Notes under the pieces: generated by a model
What the model was told of the DNA's origin: nothing
The model's input: only the letters and a program-made list of their open reading frames with translations
Databases searched by the model: none
Assembly: GCA_934149165.1 (NCBI GenBank)
Contig: CAKPDY010000034.1
Coordinates: forward strand, 1-12,927
Source: an uncultured Clostridia bacterium
GTDB taxonomy: Bacteria; Bacillota; Clostridia; TANB77; CAG-508
Length of the DNA: 12,927 nucleotides
Direction: 5' to 3'
Made by a program: the position numbers and the translations under genes
In this document: one piece after another, positions 7,302-12,927 of the stretch
How the letters are laid out: every line of letters begins with the position of its first letter
How positions within the stretch are numbered: the stretch's first letter is position 1

Positions 7302-8229
7302 AGATTGGGAAGAACAACTTTCAGTATTGCAATTTAAATTAGATTTGGCACAAATGAGAATTGATAAAAATATTCCTTATGGAAATAATTTTTTAAATGA
7401 TGCAATAGATGTAAGAATAAATACGGTAGGTATGGATAGAAATTTAAATGAGCCTAATATGTCATATCAAGATAAAGTTTCTAAGCAGAAGATGATAGAA
7501 GAAAGTGAGATTGCAAAATATATATTAGAAACTAAGCAAGATGTAGAAAAACAGGCAAGTTTAAGAGGAATTTTGTTGAATGTGTTTGATGAATATTCAA
7601 TTTTTATAATAATATTTATAATAATGATTGCTGGGGGAATTGTAAGTAGTGAGTTTGAAAAAGGTACAGTAAAAATGTTATTAGTTAAGCCTTATAAAAG
7701 AGGAAAAATATTGTTAGCGAAGTATATTGTGTCATTATTAATGATTTTGTTTATATTTGTTATAACTGTTGTGTTCCAGGTAATAGTAGGAGGAGTGGTA
7801 TTTGGGTTTGATTCATTATCTATTCCTGCTGTGGTATATAATTTTAATACAAATTCAGTGGTTACATATAATATGTTTGAATATGTGTTGATAATTGCTG
7901 TAAATAAGTTACCTATATATGTATTACTTACGACATTGGCGTTTGCTTTAAGTAGTATATTTGCAAATACGGTAATTGCGGTTGTGTTGCCTATTTTGGG
8001 AAATGTGGCTAGTGCGGTAATAAATCAATTGGCTAGTATATATTCTATTAGGCAATTAGCTGTATTTCCAACTTTGAATTGGGATTTTACGCAATTTTTG
8101 TTTGGAAAGTTGCCGGCGTATGAGTTTACAAGTTTGGGATTTGCGGTTTGTGTGTGCGTGGTTTATTGGGTGATTATGGTTTCAGTAGCTTGGATTGCGT
8201 TTAGAAAAAGAGAGATAAAGAATGTGTAG
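7246..8229 (+). CDS. ABC-2 permease, second reading-frame segment (+1 frame)
   Basis: This is the C-terminal 327 residues of the exporter's membrane subunit (residues 173-499 of the joined protein). It continues the hydrophilic region (GQINSLKQQIALSSALPN) and then shows the ABC-2 membrane core: a helix around YSIFIIIFIIMIAGGIV, the cytoplasmic coupling region SSEFEKGTVKMLLVKPYKRG typical of the family, and four or five more helices, ending in the basic tail FRKREIKNV. ORF-finding tools would start it at TTG 7327, but no ribosome binding site precedes that codon, and the start would fall in mid-domain, so independent translation is unlikely. Helix topology is judged by eye from hydrophobicity. 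It ends with TAG. Together with the upstream ATPase it should form a homodimeric or simple two-component exporter of unknown substrate. Confidence 0.75.
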   Translation, partial: GQINSLKQQIALSSALPNKDWEEQLSVLQFKLDLAQMRIDKNIPYGNNFLNDAIDVRINTVGMDRNLNEPNMSYQDKVSKQKMIEESEIAKYILETKQDVEKQASLRGILLNVFDEYSIFIIIFIIMIAGGIVSSEFEKGTVKMLLVKPYKRGKILLAKYIVSLLMILFIFVITVVFQVIVGGVVFGFDSLSIPAVVYNFNTNSVVTYNMFEYVLIIAVNKLPIYVLLTTLAFALSSIFANTVIAVVLPILGNVASAVINQLASIYSIRQLAVFPTLNWDFTQFLFGKLPAYEFTSLGFAVCVCVVYWVIMVSVAWIAFRKREIKNV

Positions 8230-8244
8230 AAAATAGAGATTGTT

Positions 8245-8286
8245 AGTGAGGACGGGGCTTTTGGGGTAAAAGGCTTCGTTCTCATT
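8245..8286 (+). repeat. G-rich hairpin after the permease, possible terminator
   Basis: Bases 8245-8262 pair with 8268-8286 (about 18 pairs including G-U wobbles, one bulged G) around the loop GGGGT. It begins 16 bases after the permease stop. A broken T stretch follows (8285-8295, interrupted by GG and G), so it may terminate transcription weakly; it may equally be the outer part of the larger fold-back element to its right. Confidence 0.55.
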
Positions 8287-8304
8287 GGTGTTTTTGGGGT
8301 GGTG

Positions 8305-8465
8305 CCGAGAGAAAAAATTTGTTACTTTTGAAAAAATAAATTCCTTCAAACGCGGTGGGGTGCGTATTGTGTTTGAGGTGTGTGTTACGATAATGACTTG
8401 GGTTAGATGTTTTGGGGCTTAGGTCGGAATTTATTTTTTCAAAAGTAAAAATTTCTTTCTCCGAG
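8305..8465. repeat. Long fold-back element (about 40-base inverted repeats)
   Basis: The left arm 8305-8344 and right arm 8426-8465 are inverted copies, with a perfect run of 23 pairs (8322-8344 with 8426-8448) and a weaker outer extension that ends in CCGAG on the left and CCGAG on the right. The 81-base centre is G/T-rich and contains a smaller stem (8346-8353 with 8369-8376). TTTTGGGG recurs at 8259, 8292 and 8410. The base composition, rich in G on the + strand, is unlike every other intergenic stretch in the window. No open frame of note exists on either strand. It may be a small non-autonomous mobile element (MITE-like), a dispersed intergenic repeat, or a structured RNA. Within the 8230-8610 gap the remainder (8477-8575) is plain AT-rich sequence. 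Confidence 0.6.
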
Positions 8466-8548
8466 GGAGGGGGGAGAATGAATCTTAAAATTATTGCTTG
8501 ATAATAAATTTAAAGTAATAAAGTCCACATATATATCATATATATTAA

Positions 8549-8581
8549 TATAATACAAACAATTTAAGACAAGCATATAAT
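8549..8581 (+). promoter_or_regulatory. Candidate promoter region for the Ca2+-ATPase
   Basis: Two perfect TATAAT boxes occur, at 8549-8554 and 8576-8581. Possible -35 boxes are weak: TCCACA at 8524-8529 (19-base spacer) for the first and AATACA at 8552-8557 (18-base spacer) for the second. The AT-rich context makes chance matches likely, but a promoter is needed here. Confidence 0.35.
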
Positions 8582-8594
8582 ATATATGAAAAAC

Positions 8595-8601
8595 AAAGGA
8601 G
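8595..8601 (+). promoter_or_regulatory. Ribosome binding site deciding the start at 8611
   Basis: AAAGGAG ends 9 bases before ATG 8611. The in-frame TTG at 8605 is only 3 bases away and too close to be used. Confidence 0.75.
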
Positions 8602-8610
8602 AGATTGATT

Positions 8611-9273
8611 ATGTGGCAAGCGTTAAATCTAAGTGAAGTTAAGCAAAAATTGAAGACAAACTATCAATATGGATTAACAAATGAAGAAATAGAAAAAAGA
8701 TTTCAGGAATATGGTGAAAACAAATTAGAGGACAAACATAAAGAGAGTTTGTTAGTAAAGTTTTTCAAACAATTTAATGATTTTATGATTATTATTTTAA
8801 TTATTGCTTCAATAGTATCGGCTGTGATTAGTAAAGTTGAAGGCTCAAATGATTATCTGGATTCTATAATTATTATTGCAATTGTGGTGTTTAATGCTAT
8901 TATGGGAATTGTGCAAGAGGCTAAGGCGGAAAAGTCTTTAGAGGCTTTGAAAAAAATGACTGCTCCTAGAGTTAAAGTGAAAAGAGAAGGAAGAGTTAGA
9001 GAAATAAAAAGTAGTGAGTTAGTTCCTGGTGATATTGTTGTTTTAGAAGCGGGAAATTTTGTGCCAGCTGATTGTAGGTTGATAAATGCTTATAATTTAA
9101 AAGTTGAAGAATCTAGCTTAACTGGTGAAACTGTTCCTGTTGAGAAAAATGCTGGTGTTGTTTTAAACCAAAAGGTTGCTCTAGGTGATACTGTTAATAT
9201 GGTATTTGCTACTACTGTTATTGTAAATGGCCATGGTGAAGCTGTTGTAACAGAAACTCGGAATGAATACTAA
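8611..9273 (+). CDS. P-type Ca2+-ATPase, first reading-frame segment (zero frame)
   Basis: This is the N-terminal part of a P-type ATPase of the calcium-pump (P2A; PacL/SERCA-like) group. It shows the cation-ATPase N domain (LSEVKQKLKTNYQYGLTNEEIEKR...YGENKL), helices M1 (FMIIILIIASIVSAVI) and M2 (SIIIIAIVVFNAIMGIVQEAKAEKSL), and the actuator domain with LVPGDIVVLEAGNFVPAD and the dephosphorylation motif TGET (171-174; TGES in most pumps). In the zero frame it runs to Thr216, the Arg codon CGG (9259-9261), then Asn-Glu-Tyr and TAA at 9271, giving a 220-residue product without the phosphorylation and nucleotide domains, which could not pump. Omitting C9259 joins it to the second segment, for an 889-residue protein, the normal length for this family. 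Confidence 0.8.
   Translation: MWQALNLSEVKQKLKTNYQYGLTNEEIEKRFQEYGENKLEDKHKESLLVKFFKQFNDFMIIILIIASIVSAVISKVEGSNDYLDSIIIIAIVVFNAIMGIVQEAKAEKSLEALKKMTAPRVKVKREGRVREIKSSELVPGDIVVLEAGNFVPADCRLINAYNLKVEESSLTGETVPVEKNAGVVLNQKVALGDTVNMVFATTVIVNGHGEAVVTETRNEY
9256..9262 (+). other. +1 frameshift site ACT-C-GGA in the Ca2+-ATPase gene
   Basis: The zero frame reads ACT CGG AAT GAA TAC TAA; dropping the C reads ACT GGA ATG AAT ACT AAA, giving Thr-Gly-Met-Asn-Thr-Lys. Calcium pumps of this family carry a conserved T-G-M-x-T-x-x-G-x-I-A at exactly this point, so the position and direction of the shift are fixed by homology. The octamer AACTCGGA (9255-9262) is the same as in the permease. No Shine-Dalgarno-like sequence stands just upstream here (GTAACAGAA). 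Confidence 0.8.
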
Positions 9274-11281
9274 AGTTGGTAAAATTGCTAAAATGATTAT
9301 TAATAATGAATCACCAGAAACACCTATTCAAAAGAAATTGGCTGAAGTTGGAAAAACTTTAGGAATAGCATGTTTAGGAATATGTGTTTTAATATTTTTT
9401 ATAGGTTTAATTAAACGAATATCACCAATAGAAATGTTTATGACTTCAGTAGGTTTGGCAGTTGCTGCAATTCCAGAAGGGTTACCTGCAATTGTAACAA
9501 TAGTTTTATCAATTGGTGTTACTAAAATGGCAAAGAAAAATAGTATTATTAGAAAATTACCGGCAGTTGAAACTTTGGGTAGTAGTTCTGTAATTTGTTC
9601 AGATAAAACAGGAACATTAACACAGAATAAAATGCAGGTGGTTCAAGTATTAACTCCTATTGAAGATAGAAATTCTAATCTAACTATAGAACTTGCAACA
9701 ATGTGTACAGATGCACAAATATCTTATGAAGATGGAAAAGCAAATGTTACAGGTGATCCAACTGAGGTTGCAATTATAAATGAATGTTTTAAACTAGGAA
9801 AAACAAAGAAAAGTCTATATAATCAATATGAGAGAATAAATGATATTCCTTTTGATTCATCAAGAAAAATGATGACAACTATACATAAATTAGGAAATAA
9901 ATATAGAATAATTACAAAAGGTGCTCCAGATGTTTTGGTAAAAAGATGTAGTAAATATTATGGGAATAATCAAATATTAAGTATAAATATATCAATTAGC
10001 AAAATGATAGAAAATCAGAATGAAAAAATGGCACAACAGGCTTTAAGGGTAATAGCTGTTGGTTACAAAGATGTTGATGTATTGCCTAGTAAAATTGAGT
10101 CAAATTATATAGAAAATGATTTAATATTTACAGGTTTAATTGGAATGATAGACCCTCCACGTGAAGGTGTAAAAGAAGCAATTGCAACATGTAGAAAAGC
10201 AGGAATTAAAACTGTAATGATAACAGGTGACCATATTACAACAGCAAATGCAATTGCAAGTGAACTTGGTATATTAAAGAAAAATGATATTTCAATTACA
10301 GGTGCTGAGTTAGATAGAATTCCAGAAAGTGAATTTAGAAGAAATATAATGAAATATTCAGTTTTTGCAAGAGTAACACCAGAACATAAATCTCAAATAG
10401 TAAAAGCCTTTCAATCAACAGGTGCAGTAGTTGCAATGACTGGTGATGGTGTAAATGATGCACCTGCATTAAAAAATGCAGATATAGGAATTGCGATGGG
10501 ACAAAATGGTACAGATGTTGCTAAAAATGCTTCTGATATGATTCTTACAGATGATAATTTTGTTACTATTGTTGAAGCAGTAAAATATGGAAGAACAATT
10601 TTTAATAATATACGAAAAGCAATACATTTTTTGATTGCAACAAATGTAGGAGAAATTGTAACTATTTTTTTAGGCTTATTAATAGGAATGCGTTCACCAC
10701 TTCTTGCAATTCAATTACTTTGGATAAATTTAATTACAGATTCATTACCAGCAATAGCATTAGGGTTAGATAATCCTGAAAAAGACATAATGAACCATAA
10801 ACCACGAAATCCGAAAAAAAGTATTTTTGCAGATGGATTATGGGGAAAAATTATTGTAGAAGGCATAATGATTGGTGTTTTGAATTTATTAGCATTTAGC
10901 ATAGGAAGAAGATATAGCTTAGATGTTGCTAGAACAATGGCTTTTGTCTCTTTGGGACTTTTAGAACTTGTTCATAGTTTTAACATAAGAAGTGAAGAGT
11001 CAATTTTTAAAACAGGTATATTTCAAAATAAATATTTGTGTTTAGCTTTTTTAGGTGGAGCTTTATTACAAATAATAGTTGTAATAGTTCCAAGTTGGGC
11101 AGAAGTGTTTAAATTAACAAATTTAACAACTAAACAATGGTTGTGTACAATTGGAATTTCATTAATGCCAATAGCATTAATAGAGGTACAAAAATTTTGT
11201 AACGGATTTATGTTTGGAAAAGTTGTACGTGCTAATGAAACTAGTGAAGAACATGAAAGCAAAAGATTTGGATTATCATAA
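9260..11281 (+). CDS. P-type Ca2+-ATPase, second reading-frame segment (+1 frame)
   Basis: Residues 217-889 of the joined calcium pump. Visible in order: GMNTKVGKIA leading to M3; M4 with PEGLP (288-292), Glu289 being a calcium ligand; the phosphorylation motif SDKTGTLTQNKM with Asp331; the nucleotide-domain motif KGAPDVL (Lys436); MITGD; TGDGVNDAPALK (610-621); M5 with NVGEI, M6 with NLITDSLPA, and M8 with a Glu in LLELVHSFN. The Asn/Glu of M5, Asn/Asp of M6 and Glu of M8 match the ligands of both calcium sites of SERCA, so two-site Ca2+ transport is likely, though manganese cannot be excluded. Ten membrane helices can be traced in the joined protein. ATG 9263 is in frame but has no ribosome binding site, so separate translation is unlikely. 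The pump would export Ca2+ from the cytoplasm at the cost of ATP. Confidence 0.85.
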   Translation, partial: GMNTKVGKIAKMIINNESPETPIQKKLAEVGKTLGIACLGICVLIFFIGLIKRISPIEMFMTSVGLAVAAIPEGLPAIVTIVLSIGVTKMAKKNSIIRKLPAVETLGSSSVICSDKTGTLTQNKMQVVQVLTPIEDRNSNLTIELATMCTDAQISYEDGKANVTGDPTEVAIINECFKLGKTKKSLYNQYERINDIPFDSSRKMMTTIHKLGNKYRIITKGAPDVLVKRCSKYYGNNQILSINISISKMIENQNEKMAQQALRVIAVGYKDVDVLPSKIESNYIENDLIFTGLIGMIDPPREGVKEAIATCRKAGIKTVMITGDHITTANAIASELGILKKNDISITGAELDRIPESEFRRNIMKYSVFARVTPEHKSQIVKAFQSTGAVVAMTGDGVNDAPALKNADIGIAMGQNGTDVAKNASDMILTDDNFVTIVEAVKYGRTIFNNIRKAIHFLIATNVGEIVTIFLGLLIGMRSPLLAIQLLWINLITDSLPAIALGLDNPEKDIMNHKPRNPKKSIFADGLWGKIIVEGIMIGVLNLLAFSIGRRYSLDVARTMAFVSLGLLELVHSFNIRSEESIFKTGIFQNKYLCLAFLGGALLQIIVVIVPSWAEVFKLTNLTTKQWLCTIGISLMPIALIEVQKFCNGFMFGKVVRANETSEEHESKRFGLS

Positions 11282-11296
11282 TTCAAATCTTTTTTT
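11261..11296 (+). terminator. Intrinsic terminator overlapping the end of the Ca2+-ATPase gene
   Basis: Bases 11261-11276 can pair with 11278-11293 (one G-U wobble; the innermost pairs must open to form a loop), followed by T to 11296. The stem includes the last five codons and the stop codon (11279-11281). Confidence 0.8.
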
Positions 11297-11297
11297 A

Positions 11298-11390
11298 ATG
11301 TGCTAAAGTTCAATATAAGGTTACCAGTTAGCATACTCTACAATTTAGGGGTGACTGGTAACAATAAAAGAATTGTAAACCTAAAATTGT
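11298..11390 (+). other. Structured intergenic element with possible pseudoknot
   Basis: GTTACCAGT (11320-11328) pairs perfectly with ACTGGTAAC (11354-11362), extended by two pairs inward. Its loop contains ACAATTTAGG (11340-11349), which can pair with CCTAAAATTGT (11380-11390, one bulged A), giving a pseudoknot-like arrangement. TGCTAA (11301-11306) can instead pair with TTAGCA (11328-11333), which would disrupt the first stem. There is no T tract, so it is not a second terminator. It may be a regulatory RNA leader, a protein-binding palindrome, or chance in AT-rich DNA. Confidence 0.35.
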
Positions 11391-11403
11391 TTGATTAAAA
11401 TGC

Positions 11404-11432
11404 TTGGAATTACAGGAAAAATATGATAAAAT
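11404..11432 (+). promoter_or_regulatory. Candidate promoter for the 415-residue protein
   Basis: TTGGAA (11404-11409), a 17-base spacer, and TAAAAT (11427-11432). A perfect TATAAT also occurs at 11489-11494 but lacks a good -35. Either could serve the gene at 11549. Confidence 0.35.
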
Positions 11433-11548
11433 ATTAAGTAACAATGGTATAAAATTACAAAAGATGTTTATTTTGGACAAGAACATAATATAATGCGAAT
11501 TAAAATAGTAGGATATTAAAAGTATTTGAAAAAAGGAGTGAAAATTCT

Positions 11549-12796
11549 ATGAAAGATAAAAACACAAGGAAACAAATTGAAATTGAAGAATTTATTTTGG
11601 TAAATAATGAAAAAAATCCAACATATCTTGAAAAAAATGTAAAAGTTAAACCAATTGGTATTGGAACTAAAGGTCCAATTTTTGAAGTAACTGATGCAAA
11701 AGGTGAAAAAATTGGAATAGTAAGAGATGATAAGGTTTTTGAATTTGACAAACAATATCAAAAAAATTTAGAAAAAAACATGGGATTATACTATAAAGCT
11801 TTAAAATTAGATTCAACAGTTTTAAAAGCAGATGTTCAAAAAATGATAAAAGAACAAGAAAAAAGAAAAATAAATGAAAATTTAAAATATAAAAAACAAT
11901 ATACAACAGAAGACCTAGAAAAAACAAAAAACAATAAAGATAAATATGAAAATTTAGAACAAAGAAATCAACAAAATCAACAAAAACACCAAAGTCAACA
12001 AAACTATCAAAATCATCATATTGAAAATAAAAAAACAAATAAACCATTAACTGAAGGTGATATAAATAAATATAAAAATGTAACAATTAATGATTATGAA
12101 TTTATATCAACATTGGTAGATCCTTATGTTTATGATGTAAAAAAAGCTAAAATGGTTAATATGAATGGAAAATTTAAATTAATGATTCAAAAAAATAATT
12201 CAGACGAATATGTTGAAGTTGAAAATTATGTATCAAAAGAAACAAATATAGGCAAAATTGATACTATAGAAAAAAACAAAGAGGAAAGAGATATTGGTTT
12301 AGGTTCTACAGTAACTTATATTTCTAGGCAAGGAGGAAGAGTTGAACTAAATATAAATCAAACAGACACTGGAGAAATAGAAATTAGAAAAATGAATGAC
12401 ATAGATAATGATGGAACAAAAGAAGGAATGAAAATTTCTACAGATTATAATAAAACAACTCAAAGAATGTCAGACTATGATAATATAGAAAATAAAGATA
12501 TAAATGAAGTAAAAGATGAAAATAATATTAGAACACAAGAAATTAATAAAGGACCACTTACAATAGAGCAAATCAAAAAAATATTAGATAAAAAAGATAT
12601 TTCAGAAAAAAATAGAAATGCTATAATAATGCAAATTAGTCAAAATTATAAAGAAGAAAATCCAACTGAAACAGAATTGGAAAATATAATAGAAAGTGTG
12701 GAAAAAGCGGAAATAGAGGAAAGAGAAGAAGAACAAGATAGAGCATATACAGTAGGACCAGATGGAATTACAAGATTTCATGGAAGACCAATATAA
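11549..12796 (+). CDS. Hypothetical protein with Gln/Asn-rich linker
   Basis: A 415-residue hydrophilic protein that I do not recognise. It has no signal peptide or membrane helix, so it is probably cytoplasmic. Three parts can be seen: an N-terminal region (about 1-100) with beta-like segments such as VKVKPIGIGTKGPIFEV and GEKIGIVRDDKVFEFD; a charged and Gln/Asn/His-rich linker (about 105-165, including QRNQQNQQKHQSQQNYQNHH), which looks disordered; and a second folded part (about 175-300) with YEFISTLVDPYVYDVKKAK and repeated short strands. A DIDNDG stretch (284-289) resembles a D-x-D-x-D-G calcium-binding loop, though a lone match is weak evidence. The tail is acidic and ends VGPDGITRFHGRPI. 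The ribosome binding site AAAGGAG (11532-11538) is 10 bases before the ATG. It is preceded by its own intergenic region and followed by a new promoter, so it is probably transcribed alone. Confidence 0.8.
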   Translation: MKDKNTRKQIEIEEFILVNNEKNPTYLEKNVKVKPIGIGTKGPIFEVTDAKGEKIGIVRDDKVFEFDKQYQKNLEKNMGLYYKALKLDSTVLKADVQKMIKEQEKRKINENLKYKKQYTTEDLEKTKNNKDKYENLEQRNQQNQQKHQSQQNYQNHHIENKKTNKPLTEGDINKYKNVTINDYEFISTLVDPYVYDVKKAKMVNMNGKFKLMIQKNNSDEYVEVENYVSKETNIGKIDTIEKNKEERDIGLGSTVTYISRQGGRVELNINQTDTGEIEIRKMNDIDNDGTKEGMKISTDYNKTTQRMSDYDNIENKDINEVKDENNIRTQEINKGPLTIEQIKKILDKKDISEKNRNAIIMQISQNYKEENPTETELENIIESVEKAEIEEREEEQDRAYTVGPDGITRFHGRPI

Positions 12797-12823
12797 AAAA
12801 ATTTTAAAACAATCCAGAAACAA

Positions 12824-12853
12824 TTGACAAGCTTTCTAGTTTTATAGTATAAT
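12824..12853 (+). promoter_or_regulatory. Consensus sigma-A promoter at the right end
   Basis: Perfect TTGACA (12824-12829) and perfect TATAAT (12848-12853) with an 18-base spacer, the best promoter in the window. It fires rightward, starting near 12860, into the hairpin at 12879-12923 and whatever lies beyond the window. Confidence 0.85.
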
Positions 12854-12878
12854 CCTGAATTTGACAGTTAAAAGAAAT

Positions 12879-12923
12879 AGGAAACCTTGAAACTAGCCAA
12901 ACATATGGCTTTTCAGGTTTCCT
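12879..12923 (+). other. Strong hairpin just after the promoter: leader terminator or small RNA
   Basis: Bases 12879-12887 pair with 12915-12923, then after one bulged T 12889-12892 pair with 12911-12914, and AGCCA (12895-12899) with TGGCT (12906-12910), about 18 pairs in all. TTT begins at 12923, but the window ends at 12927, so a full T tract cannot be confirmed. A hairpin only about 20 bases after the transcription start suggests an attenuator leader or a very short RNA. Confidence 0.6.
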
Positions 12924-12927
12924 TTAT

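Noticed and set aside
7327..8229. TTG 7327 as the start of a separate permease gene
   Set aside because: No ribosome binding site, and the frame is open and family-like back to 7246, before this codon.
8254..8474. G-quadruplex formed by the GGGG runs
   Set aside because: The runs at 8254, 8263, 8296, 8357, 8414 and 8469 are mostly 30-60 bases apart, too far for a typical quadruplex; only the first two are close.
9263..11281. ATG 9263 as an independent start of a separate gene
   Set aside because: No ribosome binding site precedes it, and a pump without M1, M2 and the actuator domain is not a known functional form; a joined product fits better.
6729..11281. Both split genes as ordinary pseudogenes
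   Set aside because: Each has exactly one frame break, both at an identical octamer and in the same direction, with every other conserved motif intact; random decay would not give this pattern. Sequence error remains a live alternative.

Overview
The window is about 12.9 kb of very AT-rich DNA with all recognisable genes on the + strand. AGGAGG-type ribosome binding sites, an almost exclusive use of A/T-ending codons, and best family resemblances to low-GC Firmicutes suggest an uncultured or little-studied member of the Clostridia. That placement is inference from style and gene content; there is no rRNA or other strong phylogenetic marker here apart from smc.

Layout from left to right: the 3' end of an Rpn-type (PD-(D/E)XK) nuclease/transposase gene and its terminator (1-411); a probable operon of a small nucleosidase of the MTA/SAH family and an HD-domain phosphohydrolase (494-1927), followed by the chromosome-condensation ATPase gene smc with its own candidate promoter and a strong terminator (2006-5619); a promoter and an ABC-2 type exporter, ATPase then membrane subunit (5731-8229); a 380-base intergenic stretch holding a long G-rich fold-back element (8245-8476); a P-type Ca2+-transporting ATPase (8611-11281) ending in an intrinsic terminator; a structured intergenic stretch (11298-11390); an unrecognised 415-residue protein with a Gln/Asn-rich linker (11549-12796); and a consensus promoter followed by a strong hairpin that runs into the right edge (12824-12927).

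The most striking observation concerns the two membrane-transport genes. Both the ABC permease and the Ca2+-ATPase are split into two reading frames, and in both the break needs a +1 shift at the same octamer, AACTCGGA (7241-7248 and 9255-9262). In each case the zero-frame reads ACT then CGG. Skipping the C and reading GGA restores a full-length protein, and in the ATPase it restores the family-conserved Thr-Gly-Met before M3. By manual count, these two are the only in-frame CGG codons in roughly 3,800 codons of the window, although CGT, CGC and CGA are all used. In the permease the site is preceded, three bases upstream, by GAGGAG, the same layout as the bacterial RF2 (prfB) +1 frameshift signal. 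I infer a programmed or tolerated +1 frameshift triggered by an unreadable (tRNA-starved) CGG codon. The main rival is a motif-specific sequencing or assembly error, and an uninterrupted ACTGGA at 12368-12373 argues against a general error at that sequence.
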